In this document: positions 1-11,340 of the stretch, one piece after another
How the letters are laid out: every line of letters begins with the position of its first letter
How positions within the stretch are numbered: the stretch's first letter is position 1
Translations under genes and position numbers: made by a program
Notes under the pieces: model-generated
What the model saw: only the letters and a program-made list of their open reading frames with translations
Database searches by the model: none
Told to the model about the DNA's origin: nothing
Assembly (NCBI GenBank): GCA_963678675.1
Contig: OY783195.1
Coordinates: forward strand, 3,048,001 to 3,112,000
Direction of reading: 5' to 3'
Source: Xiphydria camelus
Lineage: Eukaryota; Arthropoda; Insecta; Hymenoptera; Xiphydriidae
DNA: 64,000 nucleotides

Positions 1-462
1 GTTTGACAGATACCGGGCCGGCAATGCATTTAGAAATCTGCAATATTCGTAGTAAGTATAATAATGATTCGATAACGATGCAGCCAAGCCAGTGGTACGG
101 ATCATCCGATGAGCTCCGAGCCATCGACGTTCAGGAATATGACCGTGGCATGTACTCTGGTGGTACACGCAAATATTGATTTGGATACATTTCGCCATAT
201 TTAAACAAACGTTTGTTAAATACGGTGCAGTGATGCAATTAATAATTCTTGCGGTACATAGTAGGATATACGTATGAAATTTCTTCTTTAAATTTCTGGT
301 CAGTGGAAAATAGTAAATTAAAACCCCACGAGTTACTACCCTTACGAACGACCCTTTAGCATGGTTTCACACAAGGTAATTTTACGAGTTCTTAACAATT
401 TTTCTCCATTCATAAAATCGCCCGAGAGAATCTATTGCATCCAGTGGCATGTCGTACTGGGA

Positions 463-700
463 GAAAAGGTCTAGTTGAATACGAACCTATATAATAGAAA
501 AATGTATTTGAGGTGAATTTATTCACATCCAACAAAAGTCTGTTTGAATTAAATACATATTTTGAATGTCTTTTTAATCGAATGCGAATTTAGTAGAATA
601 TTTATCTAATTAAAATAGACTTTTGTGTTCGATGTGAATAAATTCCTATTCATCTGAAATACATTTTTCTATTATAGGTTCGTATTCAACTAGAGCTTTT
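463..700. mobile_element. MITE-like element with long terminal inverted repeats
   Basis: The left arm (about 463-553) contains CTAGTTGAATACGAACCTAT. The right arm (about 607-700) contains its near-exact reverse complement, ATAGGTTCGTATTCAACTAG. Pairing continues with a few mismatches for about 80-90 nt per arm, leaving a loop of about 50 nt. There is no coding capacity. The structure suggests a non-autonomous DNA transposon in a Mef2 intron. A target-site duplication was not identified. Confidence 0.65.
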
Positions 701-990
701 CTGTAGGTGTGAAACTACGTACCCACGCGACACACTATGTATAGTATACATGAATTTTGTGTAGATACAGCTATATTATATATATGTATATGGTTGTGAA
801 AAATATACGTATTACTTACACAAAATTCGTTTCAATACTTACACAAAATTTAAAATGTATAGATAATAAACGTATAGTACACGTATATTAGCCGGTTATT
901 TAGTTCTATTTTCTACATTAATTTTACGTATAATTACGTATACCATACGTAAGTTTATTGTGTGGGTATCTACCAGGTTCAGGAAAGCCC

Positions 991-1007
991 GGAAAAGTCA
1001 GGAAATT
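991..1007 (+). repeat. Dispersed GGAAAAGTCAGGAAATT repeat fragment
   Basis: The 17-mer GGAAAAGTCAGGAAATT recurs exactly at 59263-59279, and a related form lies near 58899. The surrounding bases are also alike (repeated CTGGAAAA and CAGGAAA words), so these are probably fragments of one dispersed repeat family. Confidence 0.45.
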
Positions 1008-1156
1008 GATTCTCAAATTTCACCAGACACCGTGTTCATTCCATTTCGGGGCTATAAAGTTTCTCTTATTTCTCTCTCTTTATTTCGCATCCATTGACGT
1101 TTTCCACGGCGCTTGATGGCAGGCGCCCTTATACGAGGCTTTCGCTTTTGTTTCAG

Positions 1157-4100
1157 GTGACATTTAACAAGCGGAAATTCGGCGTCATGAAAAAAGCGTA
1201 CGAACTCTCCGTATTGTGCGACTGCGAGATCGCCCTGATCATCTTCAGTTCGAGCAACAAGCTGTACCAATATGCCAGCACCGACATGGACAAGGTTCTC
1301 CTCAAGTATACCGAATACAACGAACCACACGAGTCTCTCACCAATAAAAATATTATCGAGGTGAGTCGATTTATCCTTGATACTATAGAAGCATCTTCTC
1401 ATGCCGAACACACTCGTTTTCTTCGTCGTCTCTCGTCGAACTTGTACTCAATTTTTTCTTAACGAAAATGTTTGGTCACCTTCGGTTGACTCATCAAAAC
1501 TCGTGCTATCGAAATATTTTCTTCGTTTCCTCTGTACTTTCGGAATCAGGGAGCATGCACGAATTACGTAGGTATATGCGGAAAAGTATTCGACGCTAGT
1601 TCAATTGCAATTGCGAAGTACGAAACCGAACCGCGATGCTACCCATTGGTAGCGCCAGGCTGTGGTTGCTAACGCCGAAATTATCACTATAACGTTGGAT
1701 TTTTGTGGTCGATGTTACAATCTTTGCGATTGTGCCTATTGTGTATATTGTGCGTCAGTGTCGAGATTACATTCGTTACAGTTTTTTTTTGTAATGAAAC
1801 CTACATGGAAAATATTGTAGTAAATTTCGGGACAAGGCAAATTTCTTGTTATGATAACTACAATTTTAGTAAAATTTGTAGAAGTTGCAAGCGTTTGCTG
1901 TAATTGTAACTAAAATTGTAGTTATCGTAACAATAAATTGGCCTTGTCCCGAATTTTATCACAAACTTTGTAAATGTTACTATTTATTTTTTTCCGTGTA
2001 GAGATCAAGAAATTTTGTGTTAAATTGTAGATACGTAGAGGGTAGGAAAAGACGGAAGAAGAAGAACGAAACGAATGAGAGTAGCGATGGGCTTTTTAAT
2101 TTCGACTTAAATTGTGATACGAAAAAGGCAGACTTTAATATCTTTCAAGAATAATAAAATACAATGAAAACGATTAATATAATTGGTGCACGCTCCTTGA
2201 CTGGAATCGCATCTGCCGATGCAACCCGATCTCTCGTACGAGTCTTGCCCTCTCCATCGATTTTCGATGCAGCAACATCGAGCGTCTCGTACAGTCTCGA
2301 GTCATCTTGTCCGTATCCACGACCGTCGTCCAATCGATAAGATTTATCTCCTTCCATCGTTTCGGCGATACAAAAACGTCTATGCGGTGATAAGAAACGC
2401 ATACCTATAGCTTACACCGTAAGCAGAACATCCCAGAAAGCACGCGCACTCGGTCACGTGAATGGCAGTTCAATCTGGTAACGCGGTCCATCTGATACAA
2501 AGGCTTTTAAACGGGTTCGTTATACGTTGCGCAACAATTTTCTGACAAGCATCGGCAACCGGGGGAGAGACCTCGTGACCAGGTATATCAACGGGGTGGT
2601 CGACATCTGGAAAATTGAAAGTTCCGAGAATCAGTGAGGGTTACTCGAAGTGAATTACGTAAATGAGAGGAGGATGTGAATTGTGGATAAATTTTTTATC
2701 TCCCTCTGAACAATGAAATAAAAATTGGACAGTGTCGTTGAACACTGTAATCCTGGATGCTCGCTCCCCAACGAAGCGGCAGACGTATGACGGGCCGTAC
2801 CTACTAGCCGCCTAGCTTTGATATCACCTCTCTCGTCTCTCTGTATATAAATCATCGACATTCGTACCGAAGGCTACGATCTCAACGCGAACCAAATGCT
2901 CCTACGTAGACGTATCTGTATCGCCAAACGACGAAACACTCGAGAATTGAAAACAAGGAATAACTTGACGGCTCCGAAAATGCAAAGCGTTTCACGCAAT
3001 TCCGACAAAGGTCCATACTGCTTCGGCGGATCGCTCGTTCACGCGATTTGGCGTGGTCGTGGTCACCGATGGGTCTCATCATCGGTGAATCCCGACCGTA
3101 TTCGTGATACGGTTACTTCGTATGAAAATTTGTCATTCTCGCCGGTCGCTCGGGGAGAGGGCGAGGCCTCGTTTCGCGCGGGATATCTTTTCGCGTCGGG
3201 ACGGATTCTGTGTGTCGGCGTTAAATTAACATGCATGTGAAGGTTGAGTGCCCTCGGGCGGTGTGGTCACGTGAACCTGTCTGCTGACACTTGCAGGCGC
3301 TCAACAAGAAGGAGCACAAAGGTGCCATGTCCCCGGAGAGCCCGGAGCCCGACGCGAGCGAATACAATCTTACCCCTCGCACCGAGGCCAAATACACCAA
3401 GATCGACGAGGAGTTTCAGATGATGATGCAGAGGAACCAGCACAACGGCTCGAGGGTGAGTGCTTTACTTATTCTACGTACCTTATATTCAGACCGCGTT
3501 CCGAACTGAACGCCGGAACATCGCCTCGTTTCGATACCGTCGAATCTCTACTCAATCGCTCGAGATCAGATATGTCAGATGGAGAAATAGACGGTATAAA
3601 GTGGATTAATCACTTGCAGAAGTTTCATTCTGACTATGAAATCGAAATTAGTTATGAGCTATTTCATCATATCGTCGATCGAAGGGTTCATTTAAAATTA
3701 CCTAAATCGAAGATATCTTTACTTTCGTCTCTCCAACGCGCGCTCTAAACTTTACTCGTAAGCTATCATTTTTAATAGAGCATCCCGTTTATGTGAATGA
3801 TAAATAAACTCATTATAACGGTCTCCGGTCTCTACGTTTGGCTCGCGAAAATTGAGGATCGCCTCGACCGAGCCACATGGTCTGCGATAATTACCCCACA
3901 GATCAGAGATCCGAAAGCTGTCGGCATCGCGCCAACTTTTATCATTGTGTAAAAACCTTGAAGCTCCTCCGCGTCCCATTTAAACTGAATATTCGCAAAC
4001 GTGCAAAGCACAAAAAAACCTTTTAATTTAGAAGTTTTTCACGCTTTCAGACTGACAATCCTTGCTGTAGACAAAGGAAAAAAGAACCCTCGATACGCCC

Positions 4101-7100
4101 TTCCCCCGACCGTTTAAATATCTGGGAAATTAATTTCCCGTCCTTTTTTTCTGTTGACCAGGGTATGGGACAATCTAATTATACGCTACCCGTGTCGGTG
4201 CCGGTAAACAGTTACGGGGAATCTCTTTTGGGGTCTAGTCCGCAAATGGCGCACACCAGCATCTCTCCTCGACCATCCTCGTCTGAAACGGATTCAGGTG
4301 AGATTTACACATGCGTAAGCTGCGTAGGCTGAATGGGCCTCCCGCGCCTCCGTTCGTGGAAAACTCGTCAAGAAAAAGACCCTTCAAATTAATTTCGGAA
4401 CATTATGCTTCGTGCTCTGTCCGCGATACATAAAATACCTTTAATCCCAGACGGCATTCGCCTTCGCTTTTTATAACTCACAGTCTGAAAGGACTGCTGC
4501 TCGTGAATGAAACGAAATATCGAGATTCGGCTAACGTTTCGCCAGCGTAAAAATTATACTTCAAGGAACCGCGCGCGTAATTATTGTCGCGTTAATTTTC
4601 GGTAGAACGAGACAAATGATTACGTGAAAAAAATAAATGTCATATTTCTCGGCCCCATTCTCTCTTAATCTCATCAGCAACCGCGGTGTGCCACGAGTGG
4701 CGCTAAGCCCGTCGTATTGTTGTGTGCAGTGTATCCACCGGGAGGGATGTTGGAGATGAGCAACGGGTATCCCCCGTCAGCATCGCCGCTGGGTGGATCT
4801 CCGAGTCCAGGACCTTCACCGGCTCTCGGAGTCGGCGGTGGCGGCGGCGGAAGTAAAGCAGGCAATCCATCCAGGCATTCACCGCAACCACCGCCTCCTC
4901 CCCATCCCCACAGAGCAAACCTACGAGTAGTCATACCCACACCACTTACACAACCGCTCTCTGAAGATAATAATTATGACGTAAGCATCTTCTATCATTT
5001 CCTCTTCGACGTCGGTTCCTTCTCTGCTCGAGAATACATGCGAGAAATTATAAGACCTTCCGGCTCTGATTCCCTGCCGAACGATAATTAAGCGAGATTT
5101 TCTGTTTTTGTTTGTTCACAGAGCGGACACTCGCAATCTGTATTGAACACGCCGGTAGTAGCGTTACAAACGCCGTCCGTACCAACTGGATATTCCAGTT
5201 TCGGGCCCACGGATTACTCCTCAGACCTTGGCAGCCTCGCGTGGTCTCATCAGAGGTACGTTGATGACTTATCAATGTATTCGGCAGCCACCATGTCCGG
5301 CATCAGGTAAATCATATTTCATAATTATCGTTACGGGAAGAACTGTGGGGTCCAGTTGGTGTTCTTTGTTCTTGAGTAAAGTAAGGTCGATGCGGCATCG
5401 GTCTTATATGGTTTTGATACTTCGAAATGTAGATTTTTTGTAGATTTGTGTAGTTAGAACGGTTGATATCGGAAAAAAACGATTTATCGCGACAGGTTTT
5501 CAATTTGTCTTTCAGATCAACTGCACTTTGCCATTGCAGTGATCATTTCAACGCATGCAGTTTTTTCCTTTTTTTTTTAAATTACTAACCATTATGAACC
5601 ATTACGAAATTATGAACCAATTCAATTTATTCCCTACGCGGCTGCAGTCAATTTCTATAAAAGTTCTGAGATTCCCGTATTTACTGGATACGATAAACCA
5701 AGTTGCAGAAAGCCTTGGTCGTGGATTGTCGGCATATTGATTTGAAATCTCTCAAGTTTGTAGTAGATTTTCATCCCCTACACACAAACTTGACATTTTC
5801 CCTATGGCGCGCTTTCTCGTTCACCAATCGCTCGTCTATAAATTTTCCCCGTGTCTAATGGATAAGTGGTCATCCGTCCGTTCCTAGGACCCGTGCAAAG
5901 TATTGCTTAACTCCTACGACCGCCCGAGACAGTGACACGCTTTGTTTATACAGTATTTATAGAATAGATGTATGTAGTGTTTTGCAGTAGATCTTTTAGT
6001 TGCTTTCTCGTAAATTATTATGTTATTTTAAGTCGAAAAGCGTGGTAAAATACTACCGCGAAGTGGCAAGCGAAAGCAAAAAAAGTGCCTATTTATTACA
6101 GTTGTGGCATTGTGTGATCGACGAAAGAATAATTTATAAATATTATACCAGAATTAATCGACCCGTCGGATAATCCATTGAAATTTCTTTGATATATCTG
6201 TTCCTTTTATTGAATCGATTATTACAAAATATCCACTGGATTTCCACAGTTTCTTTCAGTAACATTGTTTAACCCAACATTGAATCATGTGCTTCTGTGG
6301 CTTATTAAAACGTTACAATTTTAACGTAGCTGGTCTCGTATCCGCATATTTTAGTATCTTTCCATTCTACAGACGTCTTTAATCGGTATAGCATAAATTA
6401 TCATTTATATACGCATGAAGAGAATCTCTCAGTACTTTAAGAGTAAAAGATAATACTCGATGCTGGAACCACATTTTTATGCTTGTTCCATATGGAAGAT
6501 ATTTATGACCGAAAATAAATCGTCTGCGAGAGATACGACGAGACCGAAAACTGAAATTTTCGGTTTAAATGTGAGCTGCGCATAGTACATGTTATGACTT
6601 ATTTGCTCATCGCTAAGAATTAATTCATAACATATATACTATCATTTATTGGAGTGCGTTCCGACGGTTACATCCAGTTACGTTAAATTTGATTTTCATC
6701 GGATGTGGAATCCCCGCATGTATGAAAATAAATATCTAACACCCAATTTTTTAATCTTAACTAACCCGAGGAATTAATGGGAACTGATTGGAAGTAACAG
6801 GGCTGTCTCGCCGATTTTATTTTGTGACGAGAGGTGTGTGTATTGAAAAAAATTCAAATTCTAAAAGAAAGCGTTTGCTATGCATACTCACGAGCAAAAC
6901 TTTTTCTGGAAATGGAAATTCCTTCAAATATAAGAATTTGCTACGAATTTTGAAGCAGGACTATTCTGTGCCCCGTGTTTATACGCGTCTATTGTCTTTG
7001 GTATTATTCCGAAGAAAAGTACACTTTCAACTACTTTTAACGAGAGCAAACAAAGTCTTTAAGTGGAGCGCGAGTCGAATGTCTCTCGACGTTGTCGCAT

Positions 7101-7749
7101 CCACGAAATCCAGCCACTTGAAGGATCAATGCACAATACACGGCATGCCGTTTTTTCGCACTAACAACACTACCAAAGCTGCGTTCGCCTATCTCTTTTT
7201 TTATCGCTGTACAAAGCCGCTGCATCAAATGCACCCGAGTGATAAGGGCTATTCCTCGCAAGAAGGAGAAATATCCCAAATCTTCTCAATTTCAGTGGTC
7301 TTCCACACTTAGCCGTATCGAGCAGTACGCCACCGCCATCCACATCACCTCTACCTGTAAAAATAAAGAGTGAACCTATAAGTCCTCCGCGAGACCCCCA
7401 CGCAAGCGGTGGCGGGTCCAACGGAGGACCCAGCAATCCCAGCAATCTGCATCACTCGAGCCTCAATGTTGGTCCCTCCTCCAGCAGCGGCGCACCACCG
7501 CCCCATCACGTCTCTCACGCGGGTCCTCAAACATTAAACTTAGTATCCAGTCGACCGAACAGCAATCCACCACCCTCGCACTCCGGAAGCATAACGCCGA
7601 CGAACCTTCCGTCTCCGGGCGGTGGGAACGTCGGCGACATCAGAACGAGCCACTCCGGAGGCGGCGGCGGAAACGGTGGAAACAGCTCGGACTACGAGAA
7701 CGGTCCCCTTATGAAACGCTCCAGGATCACGGAGGGTTGGGCGACTTAA
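1157..7749 (+). CDS. Mef2: Mef2, MADS-box transcription factor (first coding exon outside window)
   Basis: Myocyte enhancer factor 2 is a nuclear MADS-domain factor that binds A/T-rich sites and drives muscle differentiation genes. Coding exons: 1157-1360, 3297-3455, 4162-4297, 4730-4980, 5122-5306 (or 5122-5255) and 7296-7749, the last ending in TAA. All joins keep frame at AG/GT borders. Together they encode about 462 residues. The missing upstream exon should supply about 18 residues, because the first visible exon opens at [19 protein letters not shown] inside the MADS box. The MADS and MEF2 domains fill the first exon and run into ALNKKEHKG in the second. The C-terminal activation region holds [13 protein letters not shown], a Gly-rich run, [18 protein letters not shown] and [19 protein letters not shown] fits the phosphorylation-dependent SUMO motif (psi-K-x-E-x-x-S-P) known in this family. 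The protein ends in [12 protein letters not shown]. The identification is very secure; the choice of donor in the fifth visible exon is less certain. Confidence 0.96.
1821..1959. mobile_element. Short MITE-like inverted repeat in a Mef2 intron
   Basis: The left arm (1821-1870) holds TCGGGACAAGGC and GATAACTACAATTTTAGT. The right arm (1908-1959) is the reverse complement with few mismatches (AACTAAAATTGTAGTTATC, then GGCCTTGTCCCGA). The arms are about 50 nt with a 37-nt spacer and could fold into one long hairpin. No coding capacity is seen. Confidence 0.65.
5256..5306 (+). other. Optional 17-codon extension of a Mef2 exon (tandem donors)
   Basis: Two good donor sites follow the exon that begins at 5122: AG|GTACGT after 5255 and AG|GTAAAT after 5306. 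They are exactly 51 nt apart, so both leave phase 2 and both join in frame to the last exon at 7296. The extension encodes [17 protein letters not shown]. It has no stop and reads like coding sequence, so the longer form is probably the main one and the shorter form a splice variant. This is inference from sequence; RNA reads across 5255/7296 and 5306/7296 would decide it. Confidence 0.6.
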
Positions 7750-8057
7750 TGTCGGGCGAACGATTGGAAGCTTTGGTCGTGTCATATCTCATCGTCGTAT
7801 AACGGCACATGGAACTCGTGAATCCGAGATTATCACAAGGAGTAAGTAAGCCCGAGAAGTTGTCGAGTCGTTGCCGACGCATTGACGCGCGTCGACTACT
7901 CACCGCGCGACCCACGGAGGACCCACGGCTTGAGGGAGACGAGACGCGCGCGAAAGGTGTGTCGAAAAATCCGTTGACTTTTTTTATTTTGAAAACCAAC
8001 GTGGGGGGAAGCGGGGTGGAGTAACGGGGATGGAAGGAGGAACATTTTTATTTGAGG

Positions 8058-8063
8058 AATAAA
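8058..8063 (+). terminator. Candidate poly(A) signal of Mef2
   Basis: AATAAA lies about 310 nt after the Mef2 stop, in AT-rich sequence followed by TATATA runs. It is the first canonical hexamer on the plus strand after the gene. Mef2 transcripts in insects can have long 3' UTRs, so downstream sites may also be used. Confidence 0.45.
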
Positions 8064-8954
8064 ATGCGGTGCCATAATGTTGAAACTTTATATATATTAT
8101 ATATGTATGATGGATATATATATATTTTCATGTATATAATAAGAGGTGTTGTTTGTATATATGTCATAAGTTCATAATGGCGTTACGGTAGGGGGTGGCA
8201 TTATTCACTCGGCCGTTCTCACTTCTCTCGACGATTCCTTTCGACGGAATTGTTATGTCGCGAAGGGAAGTGTACGCTCGCGTACACGCGAAGGGAATGA
8301 TGACGATGACGACCCGATCGCAAAACTCAAGAAAGTGTGTACCATTTGTTATCAAGAGACTAAAGAGCTTGCAAACGAAAGGGGATCTGCACAAAGTGTA
8401 AGGATTTCCTACGGAAAACCAGAGTCTATTGTCACGGTTCTTTTGTATTTCGTAGTATAGCAGCTCTGTGCGACGTGCGACGTAGTCCGTTAATTCATCG
8501 TACGCTCCCTTCCGCCGTTTATCCTTTGACATTTTCTTTTAAAAGTACATATCGATCTTCGTCGTTACAGCGACGATGATTATATTGTCAAACGCGCAAT
8601 CAATCAGATCAACTTCCATAAGCAATTGATCTAGTCATACAAATTGTTGCTTTCGAATTGACTATCTTATAGACCCTTTGCACTGCTATAAACGCTAATT
8701 TTATACGCAACCTTTTAAGCCTCATTTCGTTGTCGTTGCTGGTGATTGCAATGCAGGTTTTTTGATTCTTTTCTTTTCTTTCGGTATAAGCATTATATTC
8801 ACTTTATATATCAAAAGTTAGTTCTTAATCGTACAATGCATTTTTTTTATCGTAGTCAAAAGAGATTAGGTTTTACATCAATTTTTTTGTGAATCTACTT
8901 GCAGTTTTACTCGCGATGCACCATTTGTTTTTGCCTGCCATTCATAGATGCTCC

Positions 8955-9214
8955 ATATCGCGGGTGCACGAGCAATATCTCCTAATTCATATTCGGCACG
9001 TTTTACAGCAGAAATAAAAAACGTTTCCATTTGACTAAGTTGAAAGTTATTTCTTGTTTTTTAGTAAAATTAGGTTTGTTTTATTGTAGATTATTTAAAA
9101 TTGACATACATTTATATTTATATTATTGATTTCAAATGACAATTTCAGAAATGCAATAATCTAATTTTGACAAAAAATTCGAGATAGGAGATATTGCTCG
9201 TGCACCCGCGATAT
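8955..9214. mobile_element. 260-bp element with 30-bp perfect terminal inverted repeats
   Basis: The left end (8955-8984) starts ATATCGCGGGTGCACGAGCA. The right end (9185-9214) is its exact reverse complement, ending TGCTCGTGCACCCGCGATAT. The interior is AT-rich and non-coding. This is the architecture of a MITE. The perfect termini suggest either recent insertion or selection on the ends. The target-site duplication is ambiguous because the ends sit in TA-rich sequence. Confidence 0.75.
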
Positions 9215-9715
9215 AAAATTCCCACATCTCGATGCAATAACGATCCAGGTATTTGGTTACCTGTAATTATCTTTTCACTAGCGACCAGATAGCTGCAGTT
9301 AAAGAGGGGGTGAGAGAAATTGTAGTGTGCTTTGATCGTTAGATATAGATATAACTGTAAAGGCTCAATTTGTTCTTAACGTTTTCCTTCCTTCGTAACT
9401 AACATACGCCGACTTTAAGGATCCTAATTTTGAAGTTAAATCGTCAAATTTGCACAAATATCGTTTGATACATACGAACGTTCCATAAGTGCTGTTTATT
9501 TCTGTGTCGAATTGGATAAATTGAACTGTTCCGTTTGATTCTCCAGCGGGTTGCATTAACGGTCTATGTCTGCTGGAACGCAAAAATCAGCTGCTGTACC
9601 GAAACAGTACACGATATTCTATATGAACAAGATTCGAAATTAATATATTGAACTATGAAATAATATTAGATAGGTAGATAGGCATAAACTATATAGTGTT
9701 GATTAACAGGGGAGA

Positions 9716-9780
9716 AACGTGCGCGTATCACGCGCGTCCTGCGCGCCTGCCCGTGTTGTCTGCGCGTGGTATCGCACGTT
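9716..9780. other. Isolated GC-rich hairpin of about 65 nt
   Basis: The left arm, AACGTGCGCGTATCACGCGC (9716-9735), pairs with the right arm, GCGCGTGGTATCGCACGTT (9762-9780), with a small bulge, leaving a 26-nt GC-rich loop. It stands out in AT-rich surroundings about 2 kb past the Mef2 stop. Its length is in the range of a microRNA precursor, but it matches no microRNA I recognise. Confidence 0.4.
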
Positions 9781-11280
9781 CCTTACGCAAGTATTTTGCA
9801 CATTTGATATAAAGAAACAAAAAATGAAGATACATGCAGATGGTAGACCAGTTTAGGAAGGGCAATCCTTGAAGCCTGAAGGAAGCACATAAGAGAGCTC
9901 ATCTCACGTGCGCATAGTCAGAAGTCTTGGGGGACACCTGCTCTTCGATGCAGTCAATTTTTCCCGCATCTATGGGTAGGAGCTCGCACGAAGCGCCGAA
10001 TCGTTATTTCTACGAAATGAGGAGATAGAGTTTATATAAGAAAAAGAGGTAAATAGCATTTCGTTTGGATATCTATATGCCGTAGATTTGGTCAGTGACA
10101 TTTGAACTCTCGAACATTGAACTGCTCCAATGAAATCTTGAGCGTCTAATTGATTTGCAGGGAGATTCAAAGTCCGAGGGTTAAATGCCATTTAGACATG
10201 TTTACCGATTGTCAAGATGATCTTACCGTCACTTAACAATTGATTCATCGAATTAATCACTGGCAAAGTACAGTTGCCAGCTGTATAACGCGGATTGTCC
10301 TGCCGTTTTTGCTACATCTGCTATCCGGATAAACAGAAACGTCCTAGTGAGATTTGCTCTCATAAGTCGTAATTTAATATATCTTAAATGGAGTTAAACA
10401 GGTATTTGAGTATAAATAGTGCCTGGCACCATTCGTGGCCCTCCTGTCAGTTTACCGTAAAGTGTGTGAGAGAACGAAACACCAGCGGTGAATTTTCTTG
10501 CTAGCATGACAAAGCGAAATGTTTCGATTGTGCGGACGGACGCGAGTCAGTTTGAAAAGCGACACGAATATATAGTCACCAATATTTAATATTGTATCAC
10601 AAATTTTTAAGATGATCACAAAGTGCAATCTCGTAGCCAACACACTTTTTTATTAAGGAGAAAAAAAAGTATAAAGAAATTGTTATTTTTCATAATGAAG
10701 AAGTGAAATTAAATCTATTGAAGAAAAAAAAAGATATATGCCTCCTATAGTTATTAAAGAAAGGATAAAGGAAGACAAATTTTCTATCTGCACGAAATTT
10801 AATATATTTAAACGATACGCCATTCTGCGATTTCGCATTGAAACTCTTTACAGCATACACATATTCGGCGAACTTTCGATCCTCGACTGTGCAGATATGT
10901 TGGTTAAATTTCGAGGCGACTCGATGGTGCTTTTAGCTATACTGATTTAAAGATTTCCTTTTTTTAATTTAACAGCCAAATTTATCTGGTCAAGCTGCAC
11001 ATAGTCATTGAAATATTTGATATGAAAAATTCCAAAAGACACATACGTCGTTTGTCAAAATATTCGCTTGCATAGAGCTACGTGAAAGACGATTCGAATG
11101 TTTGACATCAACTCAGGAATGACAGTCACATTGTTGATGTGAAATGCATCCATAGTACACACCTCGAACGCGAGGTTTAAATGTTTTATCCGACCTATAT
11201 TTTAACACGAGATATATATATGTAGAGCGATGTATGGCTAGGACTGTAAAGAAGGAATAGCTGATTTGTTAAATGTATGT

Positions 11281-11340
11281 ACATTGCACGTACACCAAAC
11301 ACACACATACGCGCGCGTACGTACACACACATTAATGTAT
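11281..11340. repeat. CA/CG alternating low-complexity tract
   Basis: This is a run of alternating purine-pyrimidine dinucleotides (ACACAC, GCGCGCGTACGTACACACAC). A similar tract lies at about 12720-12790. Such tracts can adopt Z-form DNA, but the sequence itself shows only the composition. Confidence 0.5.

Larger units (their letters stand above)
1..1156 (+). other. Mef2 intron upstream of the second coding exon
   Basis: The stretch ends at the acceptor TTTGTTTCAG (1147-1156) and has no convincing coding sequence, so it is taken as intron between the unseen first coding exon and 1157. It contains one inverted-repeat element (463-700) and a short dispersed repeat (991-1007). The rest is AT-rich and featureless. 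Confidence 0.6.
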
